The translations under genes and the position numbers were made by a program. This document shows, in pieces, positions 1 to 8,316 of a stretch of DNA of 64,000 bases (the stretch's first letter is position 1; the number at the start of each line of letters is the position of its first letter). The notes under the pieces are model-generated. The model worked only from the letters and a program-made list of their open reading frames with translations, made no database searches and was not told the DNA's origin. Location: positions 2,666,001 to 2,730,000 of the forward strand of contig NZ_CP022752.1 of NCBI RefSeq assembly GCF_002263515.1. The letters are read 5' to 3'. Source of the stretch: Actinopolyspora erythraea (GTDB lineage Bacteria > Actinomycetota > Actinomycetes > Mycobacteriales > Pseudonocardiaceae).

Positions 1-1
1 G

Positions 2-151
2 ACCAAAGTGCTCGAACGCAACGGGACCACCGTTCGGGTGATGCACGTGGACACCGAACCGGCGAGCGGAACCGACGAGGTCCCCCTGCTGGCCAGGCGG
101 GGTGTCGCCGACAGCCTGGTCGACGAGCTCCGCGAGCACCACAGCCGGTAG
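2..151 (+). CDS. C-terminal fragment of an unidentified protein (gene runs off the left edge)
   Basis: An open frame enters the window at base 2 and stops at TAG 149-151, giving 49 residues that end in RGVADSLVDELREHHSR. The codons have the strong G/C third-position bias of the neighbourhood and the last 20 residues look like an amphipathic helix, so it is probably the end of a real gene. No family could be recognised from this stretch. The start lies outside the window. Confidence 0.5.
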   Translation, partial: TKVLERNGTTVRVMHVDTEPASGTDEVPLLARRGVADSLVDELREHHSR

Positions 152-391
152 TCCCGGCGGGGGCGGTCCCGCCGCCGAGGGACGGGACCGCGTTCGCGGC
201 GGCAGCGCTCGACGCCCCGGGACACCGCCGCGAACCCCAGCTCGGCTGGACCGCACGGCCGGGAGCTCCTCACCCCACCGCTCACCGGGCCGTGGCCGGG
301 CGCCGAGCGATGCTCCGGCTCGGGCACCGGGAGAGGTGGGGCCGGAGCCGCCCGGCGTGCTCGGCGACCATGCCGGGCCGGCACGGACGGC

Positions 392-1402
392 TCAGACGCC
401 GTCCGGCAGCGGCGCCGCGGGGTCGACCAGCCGTTCGTCGCGCAGCTCCTGCCAGAACCCGGTCGGGACGGGGGTGCGTGAGAGCTCCAGGTTCTGGCTC
501 ACGCGCTCGGGGCGGGACATGCCCGGTATCGTCGCCGCCACGGCGGGGTGGGCCAGCGGGAACCGCAGGGCGGCGGCCCGGATGTCGGTGCCGTGCCGCT
601 CGGCGATCTTCCGCAGCCGGTCGACGTCGTCGAGCACCCGCTGCGAGGCCTCCTGGTACTCGAAGTGCTTCCCACCGGCCAGCACGCCCGAGTTGAACGG
701 GCCGCCCACGACCAGCTCCACGTCGCGCTCGGCGCAGCGCGGCAGCAACCGTTGCAACGCGTAGGAGTGGTCGAACAGGGTGTAGCGCCCCGCGAGCAGG
801 AACGCGTCCGGGGTGTGCTCGTCGAGCCCGAGGGTCAGCTCGCACGGCTCCACGGTGTTGACACCGATGCCCCAGGCACCGACGACGCCCTGCTCGCGCA
901 GGCTCGTCAACGCGCGGAACGCCCCGGTGCGCGCGGCGGCGAAGGCGTCGAGCCAGTCGTCGCCGTAGAAGTCCGGGGAGATGTCGTGCACCCAGGCGAT
1001 GTCGATGTGGTCGGTGCCCAACCGCCGCAGGCTCTGCTCGATCGAGCGCATGGTGCCGTCGTAGCCGTAGTCGTTGCGGACCCGGTTGGGGCGCCCGTGC
1101 GCGAAGATGCCGCCCCGCTCGTCCGGGTCGGCGGGCTCCTCGGTCTCGTACTCGACCACGCGGCCGACCTTGGTGCTGAGCACGTACTCGGAGCGCTCGT
1201 ACCGCGACAGCACCCTGCCGAGCCGGATCTCGGACAGCCCGGCTCCGTAGATCGGGGCGGTGTCGTAGTAGCGGATGCCGTTGTCCCAGGCGGCCTGGAT
1301 CGTCGCGGCGGCGTCCTCCTCCGGCACCGCGCGGAACATGTTGCCCACCGGGGCGGCGCCGAAACCGAGTGTCTCGCCGGACAACAACGATCGGATGCTC
1401 AC
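392..1402 (-). CDS. Aldo/keto reductase (D-threo-aldose 1-dehydrogenase-like)
   Basis: 336 residues, the usual length for a single-domain NAD(P)H-dependent aldo/keto reductase, a cytoplasmic (beta/alpha)8 barrel that interconverts carbonyls and alcohols. The catalytic tetrad is visible: Asp47 and Tyr52 in RYYDTAPIYGAG, Lys78 in VLSTKVGR and His139 in IDIAWVHD. The long insertion around residues 85-112 and the overall pattern resemble the L-fucose/D-threo-aldose dehydrogenase and pyridoxal dehydrogenase branch, but the substrate cannot be read from the sequence. The start is a GTG at 1402-1400, preceded by GAGGAG five bases upstream. It is divergent from a LysR regulator 119 bp away, which probably controls it. 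Confidence 0.88.
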   Translation of the reverse strand: MSIRSLLSGETLGFGAAPVGNMFRAVPEEDAAATIQAAWDNGIRYYDTAPIYGAGLSEIRLGRVLSRYERSEYVLSTKVGRVVEYETEEPADPDERGGIFAHGRPNRVRNDYGYDGTMRSIEQSLRRLGTDHIDIAWVHDISPDFYGDDWLDAFAAARTGAFRALTSLREQGVVGAWGIGVNTVEPCELTLGLDEHTPDAFLLAGRYTLFDHSYALQRLLPRCAERDVELVVGGPFNSGVLAGGKHFEYQEASQRVLDDVDRLRKIAERHGTDIRAAALRFPLAHPAVAATIPGMSRPERVSQNLELSRTPVPTGFWQELRDERLVDPAAPLPDGV

Positions 1403-1521
1403 GTGTACTCCTCGTCGTGCGTGGTGCGGGCCGGTCCCGGCCCCTCGCCACCGACGCTAGGAGCACCTGTTACAGCTGTCCAAGACTCGATTGGCGAAGG
1501 TTGTTGCGGTGAGGGTCTGAC
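1403..1521. promoter_or_regulatory. Divergent promoter region between the aldo/keto reductase and LysR genes
   Basis: This 119-bp spacer holds the start sites of both divergent genes. LysR proteins normally bind a T-N11-A type site in such a spacer, activate the divergent gene and repress themselves. The stretch around 1470-1500 is relatively AT-rich, but I could not fix one operator or a clear -35/-10 pair by eye. Confidence 0.45.
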
Positions 1522-2421
1522 ATGTTGGAGCTACGTCAGCTGGAGTGCTTCGTCGCCGTGGCCGAGACGGAGCACGTGGGGCGGGCCGCCGAGCGGCTGC
1601 GCATCTCGCAGTCACCGTTGAGCCGCCGGATCGCCGACCTGGAGCGACGGCTGGGGCTCGTGCTGTTCGAACGCAGCAGGCAACGCGTCCGGCTGACCGC
1701 CGACGGCGAGGTGTTCCTGTCCGAGGCGCGGGCGCTGCTGCGACACGCCGAACGGCTCGAGTCGCTCGGCCAGCGGCTCGGTCGGGGCGAGACGGGTGGG
1801 CTGTGCCTGGGCTACGTGGAACACGCCATCCACGCCGACGTGCTGCCCGGCGCACTGCGCTCACTGCGCCGGGACCGGCCGGACGTGCACGTCTCGCTGC
1901 ACAACCAGACCGGCGCGGAGCAGCTGGAGGCACTGCGCAGGCGGAGCCTGGACGTCGCGCTGGTGGACGCACCACCGGCCGAGGACGACCCGGTGCTGGA
2001 GTCCGAACTGGTGCTGCGGGACCCGCTGGTACTGGCGTTGCCCGCGGACCACCCGCTGGCGAGCCGCGAGCGAATCCAACCGTCCGATCTGGATGACCAG
2101 CCCTGGATCGCCATCGGTCGCGAGGACGCCGGCGAGGAGTTCCGGGAGTTCTTGAGCTCGTGCGCCGCCGAGGGGTTCACCCCGAGCGTGCGCACGGTGG
2201 CGCCCGAACCACTGGCGGCGCTGGGGCTGGTGGCCTCGGGGCTGGGCATGGCTCTGCTGCAGCGCAGCGCGTTGCGCGGCACTCCCCCGGACGTGGTGCT
2301 GCGCGAGCTGCCCTGGTGCGACTCCTCGGTGCGGCTGTGGGCCGCCTGGCACCACATCGACCTGCGGCCGCTGGTGGCCGAGTTCCGGAAGGTGCTGCTG
2401 GACGGTACGGCGGCGCGGTAG
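1522..2421 (+). CDS. LysR-family transcriptional regulator
   Basis: 299 residues, typical LysR size. The N-terminal winged helix-turn-helix covers residues 1-60 (LELRQLECFVAVAETEHVGR, then RLRISQSPLSRRIADLERRL). A LysR substrate-binding domain follows from about residue 90 (GLCLGYVEHAI...) to the end, split into two Rossmann-like lobes. The ATG at 1522 has GAGGG seven bases upstream. It is divergent from the aldo/keto reductase at 392-1402, the classic arrangement for a LysR protein and its target; the inducer is unknown. The end is followed closely by a degenerate gene on the opposite strand, with no obvious terminator between them. Confidence 0.92.
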   Translation: MLELRQLECFVAVAETEHVGRAAERLRISQSPLSRRIADLERRLGLVLFERSRQRVRLTADGEVFLSEARALLRHAERLESLGQRLGRGETGGLCLGYVEHAIHADVLPGALRSLRRDRPDVHVSLHNQTGAEQLEALRRRSLDVALVDAPPAEDDPVLESELVLRDPLVLALPADHPLASRERIQPSDLDDQPWIAIGREDAGEEFREFLSSCAAEGFTPSVRTVAPEPLAALGLVASGLGMALLQRSALRGTPPDVVLRELPWCDSSVRLWAAWHHIDLRPLVAEFRKVLLDGTAAR

Positions 2422-2456
2422 TGGAGAGGGCGCGGTGCGGGAGCGTCGTTCGGGGC

Positions 2457-3562
2457 TCACCGCGAGGCCCCGGTGGCCGAGTGACGCGGTGTTCCCTGGG
2501 TGACGTGCACCAACGGCTCGGCGATGACGGCCCGGTGCTCGTCCGGGCGCGGTGACCAGCGGAGCACCACTTCCTCCCCGGACGACAGCGGCCAGGGGCG
2601 GGTGAGGGTGTGCCACGTTCCGGTGAGCAGCACGGTGAGCAGGTTCACCAGCACACGGTCGGGGGCTTCCTCGAAGGTGCGTATCGTCGACCGGGCGCGG
2701 TGGTTCCCGTTGTCGAGGGGCCGGGGGCCGGGCTCCCTCCTGGATGCCCCGCACATCCTCACTGGAAACACGCGCGAGATCTTCGTCAACACGCCTCCAG
2801 AGCACGTCCTCTGCGGTGGCCGCGTCCGCGCAACGCACCTCGGCGTCGACAACGAGCCAGATCTGGCTCATCTCCCGCAGATCTTCGAGCAGCTGGCGGA
2901 ACTCGGTACGTTGTTCCTACGTCAAAGCGTCCTCGGGTGGTTCCTCGTCTTCGCCGTCGTTCTCGTCAGTCTCCCGAGGCTCGGCCTCAACTTTCGCGAG
3001 CGGATCACCACCGAGACGGACGTAGGCGCCCGGTAACGACTCGTGGCTCCGGGGCTTCTCTCTCCTGCCGCATCCGAGCGGCCACGGCGATCGGCTCGCC
3101 GGAACCCGGCTCGACACGCACCTCTTCCTCCGGGGAGCCCAGGGTTCGGGCGACGGTTGCGGCGACGGCGCGCAGCGTACTCTCGCGGTCGTCGTCCATG
3201 TCGGTCGGCAGGGCGTACAGCAGTGCCGCGTGGTAGCCGTCCGCAGGGTGTTTACCGGCGGGCAGCAGCTCGACGGATGCCGCGTCGTGGCGACGGACCG
3301 GTTCCCGGACCAGCCCCGCCGCGGTGGTCAGGTCCTCTGCGGGAAACCACAGGTGCAGGCGGACCACGGCCCGCTCGGGATCGTCCCCGGAATATTCGAA
3401 AGCCGTGTGAAGACGTTCCGCCACCTCCGGTAGGAGAACGCACTGTGGGAAATCGGCGGCACGGAGCTCCTCGACCGCCCGCGTCCCGAAACCTCCCGAC
3501 ATCAGCTCCGGAACGACCGGCAAACGATTTTCGATCAGGTCGCCGAACGAAGGACTCCGCAC
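2457..3562 (-). pseudogene. Broken hypothetical gene: two frameshifts and an amber codon
   Basis: Protein-like coding on the minus strand passes through three interruptions. Part one, from a GTG at 3562, is about 170-180 residues (VRSPSFGDLIENRLPVVPEL...). The frame then has to shift near 3020-3045 to continue as VRLGGDPLAKVEAEPRETDE. An in-frame TAG at 2917-2919 falls between EDALT and EQRTEFRQLLEDLREM; a one-base change from GAG would restore a smooth helix start. A second shift near 2720-2735 leads to a C-terminal part (TFEEAPDRVLVNLLTVLLTG) ending at 2457. It sits 4 bp after the DUF4265 gene, so it was probably the last gene of that operon. The family is not recognised. An alternative is two or three short independent genes, but the junctions read better as damage or sequencing error. 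Confidence 0.55.
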
Positions 3563-3566
3563 TAGC

Positions 3567-4049
3567 TCAGTCGTGCTGGATACTCGACTCCTGCAGGTCG
3601 AGAACGCCCTCATGGAACTTTTGTCTTATATAATCGATCATATCGTCGTAGGAAACTTCCGGGGGAACATCTATCGCCAGGAACGTGTCCTTGTGCCCCA
3701 CCTCGTAGTCACACCCTAAGCTCCTGATCCGCGACTTGAACTCCGGCATGCCGGTGTCATCGAAGATGATGACACGGACCGTGGAGTGACCGCCACCACT
3801 GAGCACTCGGTCGAAGACGAGGCCCCTTTCGTCATCGGTAGCGGCCTTGACGATGTCCACGCAACTGAGCCGCGAAGCGAAGAACGGTATGTTCGCGACC
3901 GAGTACCCCTCGCCGTCCCACACCGGCACCGCCCACAGCGACTCCGTGGCGATGGGGGGATAGCCGTCCTCGTCCTGTTCCAGTGGAACGACGATCTTCA
4001 CGTGGTTCACCGGATCCCCCTGAGAAATGGCATCCTCGATTGAGCTCAT
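3567..4049 (-). CDS. DUF4265 domain protein
   Basis: 160 residues, close to the full DUF4265 length. The family pattern is visible in VKIVVPLEQDEDGYPPIATE (residues 18-37) followed by LWAVPV, YSVANIPFFAS and VDIVKA. A second half (RVIIFDDTGMPEFKSRIRSL, then GHKDTFLAIDVPPEVSYDDM) resembles an alpha/beta fold. It is an acidic, apparently cytoplasmic protein of unknown biochemical role. Family members are often found near polymorphic-toxin loci, and here it lies in the immunity-type array downstream of an RHS toxin gene, so an orphan immunity or antitoxin-like role is a reasonable inference only. The ATG at 4049 fits the DUF4265 N terminus. The next gene, now broken, begins 4 bp after its stop. 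Confidence 0.75.
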   Translation of the reverse strand: MSSIEDAISQGDPVNHVKIVVPLEQDEDGYPPIATESLWAVPVWDGEGYSVANIPFFASRLSCVDIVKAATDDERGLVFDRVLSGGGHSTVRVIIFDDTGMPEFKSRIRSLGCDYEVGHKDTFLAIDVPPEVSYDDMIDYIRQKFHEGVLDLQESSIQHD

Positions 4050-4115
4050 TGGTGTATAGCACGAGACAAAATTTCGAACACACCGGGGATCAGTAATTCG
4101 GTCGCTGGTAGACAG

Positions 4116-4690
4116 CTAACCGGAATACCACTCGAACTCCCACTGCCCCAACCTGCCTATCTTTTCGGCCAAGCGATCCCACGTAGGAGCCTCGAGAGCA
4201 CTCACATATTTCTCCAAGAAATATTCAACACGATTTCCCTGTATTACAATCATACCCCATGGGGCGACACTGTATTTCGAATCAGGAAAATCAAAACCCG
4301 CAATAACTTGCTTCTGGTAATTTTTATTTTTCTCTCCTCATGTGTGAAATTACCAGTACAGATTTGGGTTCCACTCGATCATCACATCACCCAGAAACAA
4401 CCCCATATCCAGCGCCACGGAGTACCACTCCGGAAGCAATCGACCAGGAAGATCGGGGGTTCTGAGACATGAGCAAGAAAGAAATTATTCAACCGCTGCA
4501 CACCCGCGTCATCGGACGACAACTCGACCCCATGCCACGACAAAAATCTCCGCAGCACCTCCAACCGCTGCGTCTTCTCGCTCATGATTTTCTTGTACAA
4601 CCATCGCGCATCACGCCGAGAAAGATTCCGAGGAGGACCTGAAAGTTCCGGATCGAAAATAGTGTAAGCGTCCCAATCGATCACAGTCAT
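4116..4690 (-). pseudogene. Broken small gene, probably an orphan immunity gene
   Basis: Coding begins at ATG 4690 (MTVIDWDAYTIFDPELSG) and reads well to about residue 83. A frame change near 4435-4445 is then needed to continue as WYSVALDMGLFLGDVMIEWN, a natural-looking C-terminal half. In that frame two stops (TAA near 4350 and TGA near 4338) interrupt, after which the same frame runs on as AGFDFPDSKYSVAPWGMIVI and ends at TAG 4116-4118. Restoring these three lesions gives about 190 residues of one coherent, AT-rich gene. The family is not recognised. Its size, composition and place in the array downstream of the RHS toxin suggest a decayed immunity gene, which is inference. Confidence 0.6.
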
Positions 4691-4742
4691 TCGTAACTCC
4701 ACGGTATGTCAGCTTCGTTCGACTTGGCAGGACTATATTTCG

Positions 4743-4915
4743 TTAGACATACCGATGATCGACGGTTTTGGCCCAGAGGAATAGGGTGGGATCACGTTCC
4801 CCCAGATTGAACCAAGAGCTTCCGATAGGTGTGAAGCGCGAATGAAAACGGGGATTTCGCAGTAGCCAGTCTTTGTCTTTGGGGATCATGAACGACGTAG
4901 TTGTCTAAAACAAAT
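4743..4915 (-). mobile_element. Remnant of an IS630-type transposase
   Basis: On the minus strand, pieces typical of the IS630/Tc1 transposase C terminus can be read: LDNYVVHD (4910-4890; compare the usual LDNY-x-x-H), then, in a shifted frame, DWLLRNPRFHSRFTPIGSSW (compare the usual FTP-x-x-ASWLN-x-VE) and finally DPTLFLWAKTVD (compare the usual P-x-x-WTKTAD). The segment between the second and third pieces is deleted, so it is a fossil of under 200 bp with no coding capacity. I saw no terminal repeats. Confidence 0.6.
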
Positions 4916-4926
4916 TTTCGCCGAAA

Positions 4927-5331
4927 TCAATTTCGGCACTCATCCGTGAGATAGTTCAACGGGATAAGACGTTCCATCAAGCGGCCGATAAGATCATGCA
5001 CTTCATGACGCCGCAGTGGACGCTGTCTGAAGTAAACATGCGGCAACAGGTCCATCAAAGTCTGCACGTACATACCCCCGGAAAATTCAAATATCACAAA
5101 ACACCTGAAACAGTCCCTGGGGGTCCCTTCATGTATAGCAAACCTCGCATAGATATTCAGTATGCTATCTTGATTTTCGTAATACCAAAGTCTCTTCCCG
5201 GATCCGGACAATCCGTACTTTTCAATGTCAGAAAACATGATCTCCATATCATCGCCCGAAACAAAGCGAATATTCTTGGAATCCCGCAACCCACGAAACG
5301 CCCACCAGTACCGCTTCAACCTGGAAACCAT
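4927..5331 (-). CDS. Hypothetical small protein, AT-rich, candidate orphan immunity protein
   Basis: 134 residues from ATG 5331, preceded by AGGTGG nine bases upstream; a TTG three codons earlier is possible but has no spacing to that site. No known domain is recognised. The sequence has basic ends (MVSRLKRYWWAFRG and RQRPLRRHEVHDLIGRLMER) around an aromatic-rich middle (KRLWYYENQDSILNIYARFA, then CFRCFVIFEFSGGMY) that looks like a small alpha/beta fold. Base composition is far below the genome average, as in the immunity gene next to the RHS toxin. It stands between an IS630 fossil and the CPCC gene. An immunity role is inferred from context only. Confidence 0.55.
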   Translation of the reverse strand: MVSRLKRYWWAFRGLRDSKNIRFVSGDDMEIMFSDIEKYGLSGSGKRLWYYENQDSILNIYARFAIHEGTPRDCFRCFVIFEFSGGMYVQTLMDLLPHVYFRQRPLRRHEVHDLIGRLMERLIPLNYLTDECRN

Positions 5332-5340
5332 ACCAATCAA

Positions 5341-5569
5341 CCACCTAGAACTAGTACATTACCGATCATTGCAGCTGCTTTTATTGCGATAATTCCCACA
5401 GAGGTAACTGTGTCACAAAGTGTGACTTCTTGACCAGAACCAAGAGAGCTTGATATTATATCGTTAATTCTGATTGTGATTCGATGGTGCCGACGGTTCG
5501 GACTACCTACCGCGCACTGCCGGTGGGCAACCGACTTCGTTGCGAAACGAGCAGACCACGGACACGACA
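5341..5569. other. AT-rich spacer with no convincing gene
   Basis: A minus-strand open frame of 78 codons (5337-5573) overlaps the CPCC gene stop by ATGA and ends in a hydrophobic stretch (VGIIAIKAAAMIGNVLVLGG). The first two thirds look like shadow coding rich in Arg, His and Ser, so I do not call it a gene. It could be the scar of another deleted immunity gene. Confidence 0.3.
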
Positions 5570-5989
5570 TCACTCATTTCTCATCCAGAAGCTGGAGCGC
5601 CACCAGTAAAGGAGCGTATTATCTTTCGGCCATTCATACTTCGTATCATGCACGGAGTCGAAATTGTCGATCTCCGGGTCAATAGGGCGAAATTCTGATT
5701 CCTTTAAAGGCCCTTTCTTCGCGAACCACTTGGAGAGACGTGAGCGGCCGGCATGAATATCCGTGCAGTACTGATTCTGAGCCTCGACAAGCGATTCGCT
5801 GTTCGCTCCATCGATGTACCACGGCCAACGGAGTTGGACCAGGTCGTCTTCCCAGAAGCATACTCGGCAGATGTCATACGATCCTGGCGGGGAATCGTGC
5901 ACCAGGTAACCGCAGCAGGGACAAGGACAGGATCCTTCCCTGTACCTTTCATTTGATCGGAGCGTTTCGGACACTCGAAATAATGACAC
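5570..5989 (-). CDS. Cysteine-rich CPCC family protein
   Basis: 139 residues from a GTG at 5989 that has GGGAGAGAG five bases upstream; a GTG at 6016 is an alternative. The hallmark is REGSCPCPCCGYLVHDSPPG followed by YDICRVCFWEDD, matching the Cys_rich_CPCC family, whose four cysteines probably bind zinc. The downstream NSESLVEAQNQYCTDIHAG also fits the family. The C-terminal third (EFRPIDPEIDNFDSVHD...) is typical of the variable tail. The biochemical function is unknown. These genes frequently occur among immunity genes of polymorphic-toxin systems, which agrees with this position, but the role is inferred. Confidence 0.72.
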   Translation of the reverse strand: MSLFRVSETLRSNERYREGSCPCPCCGYLVHDSPPGSYDICRVCFWEDDLVQLRWPWYIDGANSESLVEAQNQYCTDIHAGRSRLSKWFAKKGPLKESEFRPIDPEIDNFDSVHDTKYEWPKDNTLLYWWRSSFWMRNE

Positions 5990-6161
5990 AAGAACTCTCT
6001 CCCAGAGTGACAGCACCTACAACACCAATCCAATCCCAAAGTTTTGCGTACAAGTCCTAAGAAGACCGAAGCTGCTGGAGCAGCATACCCGATATGCCAT
6101 GCGGGCCGAGTTTCAGAGGAAAGAGTGCGGACACTGATCCTATCTCTACTCGTTCAGCTAG

Positions 6162-7049
6162 GGTGTGACTGATGGTTGAGTCCGGAGCCAGATGAGGATG
6201 CTGGCCAGTGTCAGGCTGGCGTGGAAGTAGCAGGCTTTGGTGTGGAACCGGGTAGCGATGCCGCGCCATTGCTTGAGGCGGTTGATGCCCCGTTCGACGA
6301 CGTTGCGCTGTCGGTAGGCAACGGGATCGAACGTGGGCGACCGTCCGCCTTGCGAGCCACGCCGGCGACGGTGCCCGGCCTGATCGGCTGGTTCCGGGAT
6401 GGTGGCCGCAACACCCCGACACCGCAGATGAGCCCGGATCGCCCGCGACGAGTACGCCTTATCGGCGATCACCCGCACCGGCCGAGAACGAGGGTGTCCA
6501 CGACCGCTACGAGGAACGGACAGCCCCTCCAGCAGCGGCAGACACTGCGGCGCATCACCAGCCTGCCCCGCAGTCACCAGCACGGTCAACGGCCGACCAT
6601 GCCCGTCAACAGCGAGGTGGATCGTGGTACTCAGCCCACCGCGGGAGCGTCCGAGGGCTTGTGAACGTCCCCTTGTGCCCCGGCGGCGTGCTGGTGCGCC
6701 CGCACCACGGTCGAGTCGATGCTGACCGTCCCATCCAGCTCACCGGCGGCAGCGGCGGCACGCTGCAGCTCAGTCACGATCCGATCCCAGATCCCCTGCT
6801 CGGCCCACCGGTAGAACCGGTGCTGCACTCCTCTGCCACGGGCCGAACCGTTCCGGCAGGTCCCGCCACGGACAGCCGGTGCGATCTGTGACGATCATGC
6901 CCTCGACCACCTGCCTGTGCTCTCGTCACCGACCACCCCGCTGGCGCTTCACCTGCGGCAACAGCGGCTCCAACCGCGCCCACTCCCGATCTGACAACTC
7001 CCCGTACGACACACCTCACCAACGAAACCAAGATCCACCAGTCACGCCC
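6162..7049 (-). mobile_element. IS5-type insertion sequence (IS427-like group) with a disrupted transposase
   Basis: An element of about 890 bp has near-matching ends: GGGTGTGACTGATGG at the left, and at the right the complement of GGGCGTGACTGGTGG. The minus-strand transposase is in pieces. The N terminus (ELSDREWARLEPLLPQVKRQ) hits a TGA near 6928-6930 where a Trp would be expected. The middle (HRFYRWAEQGIWDRIVTELQ, then DGTVSIDSTVVRAHQHA, carrying the first catalytic Asp) ends near 6631. The C-terminal part (6158-6589) has RVIADKAYSSRAIRAHLR with the second Asp and NVVERGINRLKQWRGIATRF with the catalytic Glu. One frame change might be programmed, as in some IS5 members, but the internal stop makes it non-functional as read. 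Confidence 0.75.
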
Positions 7050-7713
7050 TAGACGCGGCCTTGTAGCCACCGGCACAGGTCAGGGCGTCTGGAGGAGCTT
7101 TATCGGCATCCAGCCGTTTCGGCGTGGCAAACCGGCCCCGTTCGGAGGCATGTCGCACCAGGCCCCGAAGACCATGGGGATCAGTCCCTCGCTGTCGTGG
7201 ACATTGGCCGCCGAGAGGCCCACCAACGAGAGGCAGTCCGGCTGCCTCGGACACCACGTGCAGCGTGAAACCGGGGGTTAGCCCGCCCCACTGGGCTGGG
7301 CTCGGTATGTTCGCTTCCTTTTTCGTCCGTAGCTGGGCAGAGTCGAGTGGTACGCGGGAGAGCTCCACCAGCTCTTCGGTGGTCAAGCGTTCGAGGATGG
7401 CCCGGTGCAGTCGGCCTCACACCCCCCTTGGGGCCAGATCCGACACCGACGAGGCACCGTCGATGTCGAGGTACCAAAACCTGGCGGCACGTGCCGCCAG
7501 GACCAGCCGCTGACCAAGACAGATCCACGATCGCGACGAACACCGCCTCGCCATCAATATTGGCCGTACCTCCACCCCGCGGACACACTCCCGCATGCAG
7601 CATCAACGGCTCGACCAACGCCCTGACCACTCGTCCGGCACTCGCCGAGGCGACAACTCATCCATCACTCATGATCATCAAACCCTCACACAACCAGCTG
7701 AGACACGGTCTTA
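7050..7713 (-). mobile_element. Second, older IS5-type transposase remnant, interrupted by the first
   Basis: Minus-strand fragments in several frames match another IS5-type transposase: VFVAIVDLSWSAAG (7570-7530), then LVELSRVPLDSAQLRTKKEA and SPAQWGGLTPGFTLHVVSEA, which resemble the usual catalytic block of Asp, VRTKKGG and TGPSP-x-DR, then AAGLPLVGG. The outer end carries GAGACACGGTCTTAG (7701-7715), a sequence often seen at termini of this IS type. The copy stops at the boundary of the IS at 6162-7049, which seems to have inserted into it. No intact frame remains. Confidence 0.6.
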
Positions 7714-8316
7714 GAGGTCGTTGTCAGCATGCAGAACAGCACGTATATCTTCTTTCAGTTGATGTTCATCGAGATCACCTTCCTCTCTAATACTCGGCTC
7801 TGCAACAAAATCCTCAACCGAATAAAATATTTCATTAAGCGACTCAAAAAGATCATACTTGGGCGTACCTCCAAGAAAAATCTCAAAAAATATACTCTCA
7901 AAAGATACGGGATCAATCAGATCATCAATAAAAATTTCAAAGAGAGAACGGTATGCAACGATAACGTGTTCCCTACGAAGCGAACTAGCCACAGAATCCA
8001 GATTTGCAAAATTATCCACCCGCACAGGAAGACGAAATGTGCATTGTTTCCCACTAACCGTCCCCTTTACTCGCAGGAAACGTCTCACTGAATCTTCTAC
8101 GTATTTATTACCTTCTTTCAGTTCCAGATGCAACCTACAGGCCAAAACAATCAACCGTATATCAAAATCAGGCACACTGGATATGCGTGAAACATAGCCA
8201 GAGTACAACATCACGTACATGGGGGAAAACTTATACATTTCCAATTTTCCATCAACCAGCAACCTCTCCAAAGAACCTTGCAGAGTACGAATCATTTGCC
8301 TGTTTGTGCACATCAC
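7711..8316 (-). CDS. Probable immunity protein for the RHS colicin-D-like toxin
   Basis: 201 residues, strongly AT-rich, with no family I recognise. It is likely cytoplasmic: no signal peptide or membrane segment, with an acidic C terminus (EEGDLDEHQLKEDIRAVLHA). The ATG at 8316 overlaps the stop of the RHS gene as ATGA, so it is translationally coupled to the toxin, the standard layout for a toxin tip and its immunity gene. It does not resemble the small ImmD protein of colicin D (much shorter), so if it neutralises the tip it is an unrelated inhibitor. The last codon is followed by a TAA that lies inside the terminal sequence of the adjoining IS remnant, so the original C terminus may have been longer. 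Confidence 0.7.
   Translation of the reverse strand: MMCTNRQMIRTLQGSLERLLVDGKLEMYKFSPMYVMLYSGYVSRISSVPDFDIRLIVLACRLHLELKEGNKYVEDSVRRFLRVKGTVSGKQCTFRLPVRVDNFANLDSVASSLRREHVIVAYRSLFEIFIDDLIDPVSFESIFFEIFLGGTPKYDLFESLNEIFYSVEDFVAEPSIREEGDLDEHQLKEDIRAVLHADNDL

Noticed and set aside
282..1466. Long open frame antisense or out of frame with the aldo/keto reductase, about 394 codons
   Set aside because: Rich in Arg, Pro and Gly with no domain; a GC-bias shadow of the real gene at 392-1402.
4703..4742. A promoter or small RNA in the AT-rich gap before the IS630 remnant
   Set aside because: No -35/-10 pair or stable hairpin could be identified; low complexity alone is not evidence.
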